Below are positions 25,085 to 33,542 of a stretch of 41,180 nucleotides of DNA, in pieces. The stretch comes from Clostridia bacterium. Its GTDB lineage: Bacteria; Bacillota; Clostridia; Oscillospirales; Acutalibacteraceae. The translations under genes and the position numbers were made by a program. The DNA lies in contig JAKSQQ010000005.1 in assembly GCA_024404015.1 (NCBI GenBank), positions 1-41,180 of the forward strand, given 5' to 3'. The notes below the pieces were generated by a model. The model ran no database searches. It was given only the letters and a program-made list of their open reading frames with translations, and was not told where the DNA came from. How positions within the stretch are numbered: position 1 is the stretch's first letter; each line of letters starts with the position of its first letter.

Positions 25085-27187
25085 ATGGTCGGAAAAGTAA
25101 ACCTTTATCTGCCCGGAGACGCAGAAAAAACCGATAAGGTCAATAATGCGTATAAAATTATTTCCGGTAAATCCGAAATCGGTGAGTCATTCAGATATGC
25201 CAACGAAAAAGAAGCGGTTTCATCCGCTTCCCGAGATGCCTCTGCAGGTCTTACTGCCGTAATCGCCGTTGATTCTGACGATTATGTTAAGGTTAAGACT
25301 CTGCTGTTGAAGGTTCTTTCCGTCAAAGTTCTTCGTTCTTCAGCAGTAATAAGGAATATAGGAATCAAGTTGATAAGAGATTCCAAAGAACATATCATAC
25401 ATTCGGCAGTTCCCCAGGGAGGAAAAATCTTTCCTTCGGAGAACGGCCTTGATTCGGCAATCAGCTTTAAGCTGGACAAAGGATATATTGTCCTGCTTCC
25501 TCTGGGCGCAAAGGAGCTGGAATATGCCATTGCTTCCGGTGCCCTTGAAACGGAAAGCGTACAGAAGACTCCCAGAGAAATCATAGCCGACAGACTTGAC
25601 TCGGTACGTAAAGCCGGCAAGACTATGGGTATAGCGGATTTCGGTCTGTCCGGAGCATTTGTTGCCGTACTGGACAATATCGGAGTGTCAAAGGACGTCT
25701 TCAAGCTTTCGGAGGTCAGCGTTGAAGGTGACCCCGAGGACAAGGAATACATAGCAAACGTGGCCAAAGCCGCAAAGGAAAGATATGACTGTGACTACGG
25801 TGTTGCCGTTTCGGAAACAGCCGCCGACGGCTCCGTAAGCATCTGCGTTGCAGACAGTGAAAGCGCCAAGGTGGAGGTTATTCATCCCCTTGAGGATGAT
25901 ACGGAAGAAAAGCTTGCAAAGGCGGCAGCCATCAAGCTGACCGAAATGATATCCGATGCGGCGGATAACGGAATCAACCCCCCCGAAAGAAAAAGCGTGA
26001 ATAACAATCCCACGCCCTTCTACATAATAATTGCCTGCGTGGTACTTGCGGTTGCGGTATGCCTTGCCATCGGTATTTCCGTATACAAGAAGAGCATGAA
26101 GCAGGAGGAAACGGCGGCAGAGGTTTCAAATTCCGTCGTTACTGCCACGGTTGCCCGTTATACCGAAACCACCACCGCCTTTAACTGGTCCTATCAGGCG
26201 GACAGCGGTGCGACCGGTGCGGCAAATTACAGCTTCACCACAGAGGGTATGCAGATTGCCACTGCCCTTGCAAATAAAATCACAAATGTCGCCGCTTCGG
26301 CAATATCAAAGCTAAACGGTGATAAAGAAACAATCCCCACCAATAAGGACGGAACCCCCTCCGAGGGTAAATTCGTATTTACGGTTTACGGCTACGGTCA
26401 CGGCGTGGGAATGAGTCAGCGAGGTGCCATTGCTCTTGCAGAAAAGGGCTGGACTGCCGAGCAGATTCTTACCTACTATTACCGCGGAGTCACTCTCAAG
26501 GTTGATTCCCATACTCCCAAAACCATAACCAAGGGCGGGGAGGAAATGACCCTTGTTGCCTTTCTTTGCCGTACGGTAAGCCCCGAAATAGGCCCCAATT
26601 CTCCCGATGAAGCAATCAAAGCCCAGGCCATTGCCGCCTATTCGTTTGCAAGGGCAAACAGCTTTGACGGTCAGCAATCCTTTGACCCGAGCTTCGATTA
26701 CAAGGGAACAAAGGTTGAACGCATCGTTTTCGGCGTTCTTCATATCTCAAACGAGGATGAACAGCCCTATTCAGTATATATGGATTATGAGGGCAAGTAT
26801 GTCAACGCAGTTTACTTTGCTTCTGCCGCAGGCAAGACCACCTCTTCAAAGACAGTATGGGGAGGTACCTCAAAGCATTACCTTGAGGGCGGCGCTCCCA
26901 GTCCCGAAGAGGTTGAGGTAAGCAAAAAGGAATTCAGCGTTGAGGACATAAAAAAATACGTGGAGGCATATGCCAAGGCAAACGGGCTTGAGGCAGATAC
27001 AAGCGAAGATCCCTCCACCTGGCTCAGAATCATATCCCACGACGGTTCTCTGAACAGCGCAGTGGGTTATGTTGACTGCATCAACGTGTGCGGAATCGCC
27101 ATGACCGGCAATCAGTTCCGCAGTGACGTACTGGGGCATCAGCTTAAATCCCATTGCTTCACAATTTCCTATGTGAAGTACAAATAA
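25085..27187 (+). CDS. Membrane protein: decayed CinA-like domain fused to a permuted SpoIID/LytB domain
   Basis: A 700-residue protein. Residues 1-310 are cytoplasmic, a transmembrane helix lies at about 311-333, and the remainder is outside. The outer part is SpoIID/LytB-like (peptidoglycan lytic enzyme family): GHGVGMSQ (439-445), then YYRGV, then catalytic Glu501 in the SPEIGP region followed by KAQAIAAYSFA (512-522), AAGKT through VWGG (581-594), and a GNQFR...LG end at about 675-690. In canonical SpoIID the GHGVGMSQ block is last; here it is first. The inner part aligns with CinA (PQGGKIFPSENG near 110, LLPLGAKE near 137, TMGIADFGLSG near 180) but lacks the ESC catalytic motif and the KH segment. 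The start ATG has AAGGAG. Confidence 0.85.
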   Translation: MVGKVNLYLPGDAEKTDKVNNAYKIISGKSEIGESFRYANEKEAVSSASRDASAGLTAVIAVDSDDYVKVKTLLLKVLSVKVLRSSAVIRNIGIKLIRDSKEHIIHSAVPQGGKIFPSENGLDSAISFKLDKGYIVLLPLGAKELEYAIASGALETESVQKTPREIIADRLDSVRKAGKTMGIADFGLSGAFVAVLDNIGVSKDVFKLSEVSVEGDPEDKEYIANVAKAAKERYDCDYGVAVSETAADGSVSICVADSESAKVEVIHPLEDDTEEKLAKAAAIKLTEMISDAADNGINPPERKSVNNNPTPFYIIIACVVLAVAVCLAIGISVYKKSMKQEETAAEVSNSVVTATVARYTETTTAFNWSYQADSGATGAANYSFTTEGMQIATALANKITNVAASAISKLNGDKETIPTNKDGTPSEGKFVFTVYGYGHGVGMSQRGAIALAEKGWTAEQILTYYYRGVTLKVDSHTPKTITKGGEEMTLVAFLCRTVSPEIGPNSPDEAIKAQAIAAYSFARANSFDGQQSFDPSFDYKGTKVERIVFGVLHISNEDEQPYSVYMDYEGKYVNAVYFASAAGKTTSSKTVWGGTSKHYLEGGAPSPEEVEVSKKEFSVEDIKKYVEAYAKANGLEADTSEDPSTWLRIISHDGSLNSAVGYVDCINVCGIAMTGNQFRSDVLGHQLKSHCFTISYVKYK

Positions 27188-27189
27188 TG

Positions 27190-27260
27190 CAGACAAAAGC
27201 ATATAAATGTCTGAAAAATCAGACAAATTCTAAAATTGTCTGTTTATTTTCAGGTGTCTG
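27190..27260 (+). repeat. Five copies of the hexamer TGTCTG/CAGACA
   Basis: The hexamer occurs at 27190 (CAGACA), 27208 (TGTCTG), 27220 (CAGACA), 27237 and 27255 (TGTCTG). Copies 27208 and 27220 form a palindrome of 7-base arms around AAAA. Copies 27220 and 27237 can instead form a 7-bp hairpin followed by TTTATTTT, a weak terminator. It may be an operator array, an attenuator, or the end of the SpoIID operon; it fills the 125-base gap before the acyl-AMP ligase gene. Confidence 0.6.
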
Positions 27261-27312
27261 ATGCTTAGAATATGGTTGCATTTTTACAGTTCCGAAAGGA
27301 GATAATTTTGTC

Positions 27313-28860
27313 ATGAAGCATTTTTACGTGCCCGATATCAGGGAGCTCCTTGATACAGGTGCTGAAAAATTCGGAAACAAAACTTTTATAAGATATCTGG
27401 AAGACGGAGAAATCATAGACAAGAGTTATAATGACGTGCGCAGTGATGCTGTTGCAATCTGCAGATATCTCCGCAAGGAATGCGGAGAGGGCAAGCACAT
27501 CGCTCTTGTAGGTAAAACAAGCTACAGGTACATTACGTATCTGTTCGGCATACTCATCAGCGGCAACGTGGTTGTGCCCTTTGCTCCCGAAACGTCTTCT
27601 GCCGACGGAATCAGTCTTTTCAGCAGTGCTGATATTGACGTGCTTATGTATGAGGATAATTTTTACGGCAGAGCCATTGATATATGCAATTCCGTTTCCG
27701 GTATAAAGCAGAGCATCAATATTACCGATGAAGATGACTATGAAGATATACTTGCGGTCTATTCCGATAATTCGGAATATGCAAAGCTTTCCGATTATAA
27801 GGTTGACAAGGAAAAGTGCGCGGCGATTATTTACACCTCCGGCACAACCGGTATTCGTAAGGGTGTAATGCTTTCCACAAAAAGTCTTGTTGCCAATACC
27901 ATGTACACCGATTACTGTGAAGCGCTGGGTGAGGGAGAGACTGCCCTTTCGGTTCTTCCCATGCACCACGTTTACTGCTTCACGGGTGATATTATACGTA
28001 ATCTCCGTGACGGCGTTACCGTATGCCTTAACGGTGACCTGAGAAATCTCAATGCCAATATAAGACTCTTTGAGCCCACGGTTATGAGAGTTGTACCCAT
28101 GATTGCCCAGTCGCTTCTCCAGAGAGCAAAGGCACTTTCGTCAAGAAACCCCAACCTTACTCCCGAAGAAGTCAGAAAAAGGGTTTTCGGCAAGAATCTC
28201 AAATGGCTCATATCCGGCGGCGCATATCTTAATCCCGAAATCGTTGAGGGTTACGATAAGCTGGGTATTTATCTCAGACAGGGTTACGGAATGACTGAGG
28301 CGGGATGCCGTATTTCCGTTCCCGACGAGAGAGTATCCACCGAATCTGTAGGCAGAGTAATCGACATTGCCGACGTTCGCTGCAGACACGGTGAAATTCA
28401 GGTGCTTACTCCTTCCGTAATGATGGGTTATTATGAAATGCCCGAGGAAACAAAGAGAATGTTTACCGAGGACGGCTGGCTCAGAACCGGTGATATAGGA
28501 AGCATTACCGAAAGACGTGAGCTTTTCATTACGGGCCGTCTTAAAAATCTTATTATACTTTCCGGCGGTGAAAACGTTTCACCCGAAGCGATTGAAAAGA
28601 AATTTGCCGCCATACCCGAAGTTCAGGAAGTCCAGATTTATGCCGAAAACGACAGAATCGTTGCTGAGATATTCGGTAACAGAGATTACTGCGAAGCAAA
28701 CGGTATAGACGATATACGCAGCACGCTGGAGCCCAAGGTAAAAGAGATGAATCTCTCTGCCAAGGCATCCCATATTATCACCGAGCTGAGAATCAGAGAT
28801 ATCCCCTTTGAGAAAACAGCCAGCGGTAAAATTATCAGAAAGCGAGTGAACGTATCATGA
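27313..28860 (+). CDS. Acyl-AMP ligase / acyl-CoA synthetase-like adenylation enzyme
   Basis: A 515-residue ANL-superfamily enzyme that activates a carboxylic acid with ATP. Motifs: YTSGTTGIRKG (from residue 174), QGYGMTEAG, GWLRTGDIG, GRLKNLIILSGGENVSPE and the C-terminal catalytic Lys506 in SGKIIRK. The pocket region VLPMHHVYCFTGD resembles long-chain acyl-CoA synthetases, not NRPS modules that use an Asp for the amino group, so a fatty or aryl acid is more likely than an amino acid. With the following condensation-like enzyme and carrier protein it probably loads an acyl group onto the carrier. GGAG lies 11 bases before the ATG. The end overlaps the next gene by 4 bases. Confidence 0.88.
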   Translation: MKHFYVPDIRELLDTGAEKFGNKTFIRYLEDGEIIDKSYNDVRSDAVAICRYLRKECGEGKHIALVGKTSYRYITYLFGILISGNVVVPFAPETSSADGISLFSSADIDVLMYEDNFYGRAIDICNSVSGIKQSINITDEDDYEDILAVYSDNSEYAKLSDYKVDKEKCAAIIYTSGTTGIRKGVMLSTKSLVANTMYTDYCEALGEGETALSVLPMHHVYCFTGDIIRNLRDGVTVCLNGDLRNLNANIRLFEPTVMRVVPMIAQSLLQRAKALSSRNPNLTPEEVRKRVFGKNLKWLISGGAYLNPEIVEGYDKLGIYLRQGYGMTEAGCRISVPDERVSTESVGRVIDIADVRCRHGEIQVLTPSVMMGYYEMPEETKRMFTEDGWLRTGDIGSITERRELFITGRLKNLIILSGGENVSPEAIEKKFAAIPEVQEVQIYAENDRIVAEIFGNRDYCEANGIDDIRSTLEPKVKEMNLSAKASHIITELRIRDIPFEKTASGKIIRKRVNVS

Positions 28861-30245
28861 CGAGTACAAGCAGAGAAATATTTTCTTTGACTCCACCTCA
28901 GGAAATGATAAACTTCATGCTGAAGTACAGCTTTTTTCATAAGCAGGTTACTCAGATTCCGGCATCAATCACTCTCACGAGAAAGATTGATTTTGACATA
29001 ATGCAAAAGGCATTCAAAACCGAAATCGAAAGAAACGACTGCCTTCGTCTTCGCATAGAGAAAAAGGGCAAGAATTACAGGCAGTATTTCCTTGACTCCT
29101 TTGATTACGGCACGGTACCCGTAAAGAATTTCAGCTCTCCCGAGGAGCTTGAGTCATTCTTTACAGCCGATGCTCAGAAGACCATCAAAGTTTTCAAGGG
29201 CGAAGATTTCCGTGTATTTTTCTATAATACATCTGATGGCAGAAACGGTATCTTTTTTAATGTAAGTCATCTTATTATGGATGCTACGGCTGTTTTCATA
29301 TTCTTCAACGACCTGCTTGCGGTTTATGAGGCACTTGAGACGGGCACGGAATTACCGAAGCCCCTGGGCTCATACAGAGAAACAATCCGCAGAGAGCTTG
29401 AGTATATCAACAATGCCGAAAAGGTTAAAAAGGATCAGGATTTCTACATTGACTACTTTGCAAAGGACAACGGTCCCATCTGGAACGGTGTTATGGGTAA
29501 CGGTCCTCTGCTTGAGGCAAGAAAGAAAAAGAAAAATCCCGACCTTCGTGCCTGCGGCAGCTTTGACCCCATCCACGATAAGGCAATTCTCGTAAGGAAA
29601 CCCGTTTCGTTTGAAGACAGTAAGGTAATTCTTGATTATATGGCGGAAACCGGTGTCAGCGGTGAGCTTATTTCTCAGCTGGGAATGCGCCTTCACGTCA
29701 GCAAAATCAACGGCAATACAAACGACACCCACTTCCTTCTTCTTTCCAACAGAAGAAAGACCGTCAACGAAAAGAGAAGCGGCGGTACTATGGCGTCGGC
29801 AATGCCCTGGAGAGTAATCTTACCTCCGGACTTGACATTTGCCGAAGCAATTGATAAAATCAAGGACGTTCAGGGCGATATTATGCGTCACGTAAATTAT
29901 CCTTTCCTGCGTTGGCGTGACGATGAAAGCAATATGTATCATTACAGTATGACCGACGGTACTACTACTATGATGCTTTCATGGTTCCCTCTTGAAAAGG
30001 ATACAATGAATAACTGGGAGTATGAATTCCACAGCTACAATCTCGGTAGCTACGTTATGCCCCTTTATTCTTATGCAATGAAGGATCCCTATAAGGATAC
30101 TCTCAGATTCGCATATCTTCACCGTACCGATACAATTTTGGATGCGGATATCGACTCTCTTCATGATAACACAATAAAAGCCATGGTAATGGGCTGCGCA
30201 AATCCGGAAATCAAGCTTTCCGAGATTCTTGCCGAAATTGACTGA
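28857..30245 (+). CDS. Condensation-domain-like acyltransferase
   Basis: A 462-residue stand-alone member of the CoA-dependent acyltransferase / NRPS condensation superfamily. The signature HHxxxDG appears as SHLIMDA (His138, Asp142): the catalytic second His and the structural Asp are kept, the first His is Ser and the Gly is Ala. The N-terminal SLTPPQEMINFM and the two-lobe length fit a full condensation fold. It probably transfers the carrier-bound acyl group to an amine or alcohol acceptor that cannot be told from sequence. It starts with ATGA over the ligase stop and is followed 13 bases later by the carrier gene, forming a compact operon. Confidence 0.83.
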   Translation: MTSTSREIFSLTPPQEMINFMLKYSFFHKQVTQIPASITLTRKIDFDIMQKAFKTEIERNDCLRLRIEKKGKNYRQYFLDSFDYGTVPVKNFSSPEELESFFTADAQKTIKVFKGEDFRVFFYNTSDGRNGIFFNVSHLIMDATAVFIFFNDLLAVYEALETGTELPKPLGSYRETIRRELEYINNAEKVKKDQDFYIDYFAKDNGPIWNGVMGNGPLLEARKKKKNPDLRACGSFDPIHDKAILVRKPVSFEDSKVILDYMAETGVSGELISQLGMRLHVSKINGNTNDTHFLLLSNRRKTVNEKRSGGTMASAMPWRVILPPDLTFAEAIDKIKDVQGDIMRHVNYPFLRWRDDESNMYHYSMTDGTTTMMLSWFPLEKDTMNNWEYEFHSYNLGSYVMPLYSYAMKDPYKDTLRFAYLHRTDTILDADIDSLHDNTIKAMVMGCANPEIKLSEILAEID

Positions 30246-30258
30246 AAGGTGAACACAC

Positions 30259-30486
30259 ATGTTAGAAGAAATAAAATCAATAATCTGTGATTATATTGAC
30301 ATTAACCCCGATGAAATCAAACCGGAGTCCGAGCTGCGCAAGGATATCGGCATGAGCTCTCTTGACCTTATCAATCTTGCGGTTGAAGTTGAAGACTGCT
30401 TCGGCGTTACCGTTTCAAACGAAGATATTTCCGCAATTGCAACGGTGAGTGAGCTTATCACTTTCATTGAACTTAAAAAACAATAG
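30259..30486 (+). CDS. Acyl/peptidyl carrier protein
   Basis: A 75-residue acidic four-helix carrier protein. The phosphopantetheine site is GMSSLD, with Ser34 as the attachment residue (canonical DSL replaced by SSL). Length and helix spacing match acyl carrier proteins. As the third gene of the ligase/condensation cassette it is likely the dedicated carrier of the activated acyl group, separate from the fatty-acid ACP. No phosphopantetheinyl transferase is nearby, so a general one must act. The start ATG follows GAAAGGTGAACACAC. A strong terminator follows the stop. Confidence 0.92.
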   Translation: MLEEIKSIICDYIDINPDEIKPESELRKDIGMSSLDLINLAVEVEDCFGVTVSNEDISAIATVSELITFIELKKQ

Positions 30487-30493
30487 CAAAAAG

Positions 30494-30524
30494 AAAAGAG
30501 GATGCTTAGCGGCATCCTCTTTTT
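30494..30524. terminator. Bidirectional terminator between the carrier gene and GrpB-family gene
   Basis: A 12-bp stem (AAAAGAGGATGC / GCATCCTCTTTT) with a 6-base loop has T-runs on both strands. The stop and last codons of the converging GrpB-family gene form one arm and the loop. Confidence 0.9.
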
Positions 30525-31057
30525 GCTTTATCCGTGTATGTTTTAATAAAATCCGTTTTTCCGTTTGTGTAAGTATCACGGTCATGTTCGTATCTGTGCC
30601 ATAGCTCAATTTTAAGCTTTTCATATTCCCTTGCGGTTTCGGGGTGATTATTCAGATAATCACGAAAATATATTTCGTCGTTATCGCCCTTAAGTCGCAG
30701 GTGATAGTGAAATACACGCTGTGCAAATCCTTTTTCCGTATATCCTTTATTCAGGGATATGCGGTTTTCTGTTTTGCTCATACAGAGTCTGCCCGATTGC
30801 ACCAGCACGTCACATATATTATCCATGTTATATATGCTGTCGGTTTCAATAAGTATATCCACAATGTCTTTTGCGGCTATATCCTTAACGGCGGTACTGC
30901 CGATATGGGTGATAATAACGGGAATATTATCGGGAATAAGATTTAATAATTCCTTCTTTTCTTCCTCATACCAAAGGGACCATTCCTCTTTGTGAGGAAC
31001 GAGAAATACGGGGAACAGCCGCCACAGTTCTTCAAGACACATTTCTTCAAGCTTCAT
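30506..31057 (-). CDS. GrpB/UPF0157-family nucleotidyltransferase-like protein
   Basis: A 183-residue GrpB-family protein. The key stretch HIGSTAVKDIAAKDIVDILIE starts near residue 50 and carries the family GS and Asp pattern of a nucleotidyltransferase fold; FHYHLRLKG and FRDYLNNHPE are also typical. The biological role of the family is unclear. It follows the transglutaminase gene after 13 bases with AAAGGAA upstream, so it is co-transcribed with the moxR cluster. Its last codons lie inside the terminator. Confidence 0.88.
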   Translation of the reverse strand: MKLEEMCLEELWRLFPVFLVPHKEEWSLWYEEEKKELLNLIPDNIPVIITHIGSTAVKDIAAKDIVDILIETDSIYNMDNICDVLVQSGRLCMSKTENRISLNKGYTEKGFAQRVFHYHLRLKGDNDEIYFRDYLNNHPETAREYEKLKIELWHRYEHDRDTYTNGKTDFIKTYTDKAKRGCR

Positions 31058-31070
31058 AATGATATTTCCT

Positions 31071-33542
31071 TTACCATAATACTTTCAGCAGGAAGAAATC
31101 CGCTTTTTTGAGCAGGGGCATTTTCCATACGATTTTCCATAATGCGGAAATCAGCGCTTTTGACATTCCTTTGACCTTTTCGGCATCTGTTTCCTCTGAA
31201 GAGAAAAGAGCTTTTTCAAAATCTTCCGCAAGCTCATCGCAGTTTTCGGGTAATAATTCCTTTTCCTTCAGAAGCGCGAAAAATTCAAGGTATGAATAAT
31301 TGACTTTGTCGTTGTAGGCGAATTGCCACACCTGAACAAGGTGCTTATATCTGTTGTTGAGATTAACACGGTTTTTCTTTGTGTAGAATCCTCTGTGACG
31401 CTTGATGACCAGCAGGAAAAGACGCAGGAAATATACGCCTCTGATGAGATACCAGATTGCAAGCCCCAGAGCGGCAAGCTTTGCGGTGGTGTTTTCCGCG
31501 TTCATCTGCCTTACCTTTTCAATCACGTCACGGGGCAGGGAGGTAAGGGAATTGGGACCGGAGAAAATCTCCGCCAGCAGATTTCTTCCGCTGTCTGCAG
31601 AGGGTGCTGTGGTGGCTTCCACGGGAATCCAGCCGATGCCGTCCTTATATATTTCCACCCAGGCGTGTCCCGCATAGTCGGGAACGGCTACCGCCGAAAC
31701 GAAGGGCTCGGTTTTATAGTATGCTTCAACCCATTGCGAAACATCTTCGTTCTCAACCATTGTTGAATTGAAGAAATCTTCTCTGTCTATGGCATATCCC
31801 TCAACGTATCTTGCGGGAATGCCCAGATATCTGAATATGAGGGTGACTGCGGAGGCAAAATGCTGACAGTAGCCCTTCTGACTGCCCATAAGGAAATAAT
31901 TGATATAATCCTCGCCGTAGGGAACTTTACCCGGCTTCAGAGTGTATTCAAAATCCCTTTCAAGCGCGGAAATCACCTTTTCAACCGCATCCTTGTCATC
32001 GGGTCCGATTTTATAGACGTCACAGAATTTCTTGACGGCTTCATAGGTTTCTTCGGGGACGGTAAGGGCGTTTTCATAGGCATCACGGCGTATTATTTCA
32101 GCCGTTTCGGAATCTGTTTCGGTGAGAGCGGTGTAATCCTCCGGCTCCTCGTCAATCATGTAGAAGGTATAATACTGGGTGTCGTTGGCGGTGGTGCCCG
32201 CATCTTCTTTCAGACTTATTTCGCCTGAGGTGGCATATTCGTGAATGTCATCTTCTACAAAGGAATAATAGGGAACGTCAAGGGGATATTTCATCAGCTC
32301 GTAGTCCACGACCTTGATTCCGATTTTGTGCTTTGAAAGGCATACGCTTCTGTCGGTTTCAAAATCCTTTTTGAGCTTGGCGGCTGTGTAGTTAAAGCGT
32401 TTTTCCGCTTCTTCGTTATCGTGAGGCGGAATCCAGCACATATTGTAGGAATCGTAGTCATAGCCCACGAAATTTCTCAGATAAAGACGGTCTACTCTCG
32501 GATTGACCACGGTGACCTTCAGGTCGGTTCTGCCGTCAAAGGTAATCTGGGAGGTGTTTGATAAAGCACCCGGATTATCGCCGCTTCTGGTACGTGACCA
32601 CATGGCGCTCATGCCGTAGGAAAGGAAATTCTTGACTACACGCTCCGTACTGTCCTTAACCTTGTCTGTTCGGAGATTCAGTTCAAAATTCTGATTGGGT
32701 ATCGCCACGAAAACAAGTCCGGTGACTGCAAGTATGAGTCCCAGCCACACTCCCGCAATGTTTGCAAGGTTGTTGGAGTCGGTGACGAAGCCGTATCTGT
32801 GTCTGTGCTTTTTTACCGTTGATTCGCTTACCATTTTACGGGTAAGGCCGTCATATCCGCCGGAGAAATTTATGGCGGCGGTAAGTATCCAGGAGGAAAC
32901 AACAAGCAGCATGGCGGGTTTGGATGTGTCATAGTTAAAATACATACCGAACTGAGCAATGGGGAAGGTAAGGCAAAACAGCCCCGGAAGACTCATTTTT
33001 TCGGAAACGACTATGTTTATCAGTATCATCATTGCGATCGCAATGGCACAAAGGGCGAAGCTCATTGCCGTGAATTCGTCTTCAAATCTTACGTTGAATT
33101 CTCTCAGGAACGGCAGGTCCTCCTTGATGTCAATATAGCTGAGGATGTTGTTTCTCAATGCGCTGATACCGCTGTTGATTATATTGAAGCCGCCGAAGGC
33201 CATGAGTATTACACCCACCAGAATAATCAGGTAGGTTGCTATCTTGGCCCCGTGACTCGTATACATAAACGAAAGCACAAGGGAGCCGATAATGCAGGTT
33301 ACAAGCAGAGGAATTATGGTGACTTCCAGATGAAAAGCGGTAATGATACAGTCAATGGAGCCGAAGGTACCGCCGAAAAGGATAAGGGCGTTAATGAGGT
33401 ACTTGAGGAAAGGATATCTGTCCTTTTTCGCTTTCAGCTCCGGGGAAAAATATATACCGATTGAGGCAGCCAGCAGGTCACGCTCGTTTTGCATTTTCTG
33501 CTCTTTTTTTCTTTTCAGTCTGTCTCTGACGCTCAAAGACAT
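31071..33542 (-). CDS. Membrane-bound transglutaminase-like protein (TgpA type)
   Basis: An 823-residue protein with a cluster of about six transmembrane helices in the first 260 residues, an extracytoplasmic region, and a transglutaminase/protease-like core. The core contains GYCQHFASA (catalytic Cys), AGHAWVEIY (catalytic His) and WIPVEATT (acidic third residue as Glu rather than Asp). A further helix near residue 690 and a cytoplasmic tail follow. It belongs to the widespread moxR-DUF58-transglutaminase cluster, whose role is thought to concern envelope or protein-complex maturation. It starts at ATG 33542, overlapping the DUF58 gene by 10 bases. Confidence 0.9.
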   Translation of the reverse strand: MSLSVRDRLKRKKEQKMQNERDLLAASIGIYFSPELKAKKDRYPFLKYLINALILFGGTFGSIDCIITAFHLEVTIIPLLVTCIIGSLVLSFMYTSHGAKIATYLIILVGVILMAFGGFNIINSGISALRNNILSYIDIKEDLPFLREFNVRFEDEFTAMSFALCAIAIAMMILINIVVSEKMSLPGLFCLTFPIAQFGMYFNYDTSKPAMLLVVSSWILTAAINFSGGYDGLTRKMVSESTVKKHRHRYGFVTDSNNLANIAGVWLGLILAVTGLVFVAIPNQNFELNLRTDKVKDSTERVVKNFLSYGMSAMWSRTRSGDNPGALSNTSQITFDGRTDLKVTVVNPRVDRLYLRNFVGYDYDSYNMCWIPPHDNEEAEKRFNYTAAKLKKDFETDRSVCLSKHKIGIKVVDYELMKYPLDVPYYSFVEDDIHEYATSGEISLKEDAGTTANDTQYYTFYMIDEEPEDYTALTETDSETAEIIRRDAYENALTVPEETYEAVKKFCDVYKIGPDDKDAVEKVISALERDFEYTLKPGKVPYGEDYINYFLMGSQKGYCQHFASAVTLIFRYLGIPARYVEGYAIDREDFFNSTMVENEDVSQWVEAYYKTEPFVSAVAVPDYAGHAWVEIYKDGIGWIPVEATTAPSADSGRNLLAEIFSGPNSLTSLPRDVIEKVRQMNAENTTAKLAALGLAIWYLIRGVYFLRLFLLVIKRHRGFYTKKNRVNLNNRYKHLVQVWQFAYNDKVNYSYLEFFALLKEKELLPENCDELAEDFEKALFSSEETDAEKVKGMSKALISALWKIVWKMPLLKKADFFLLKVLW

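Noticed and set aside
27265..27969. 234-codon minus-strand open frame opposite the acyl-AMP ligase gene
   Set aside because: Antisense to the conserved ligase motifs and covers its upstream region; the sequence is Ile/Gly/Asn-rich without a domain.
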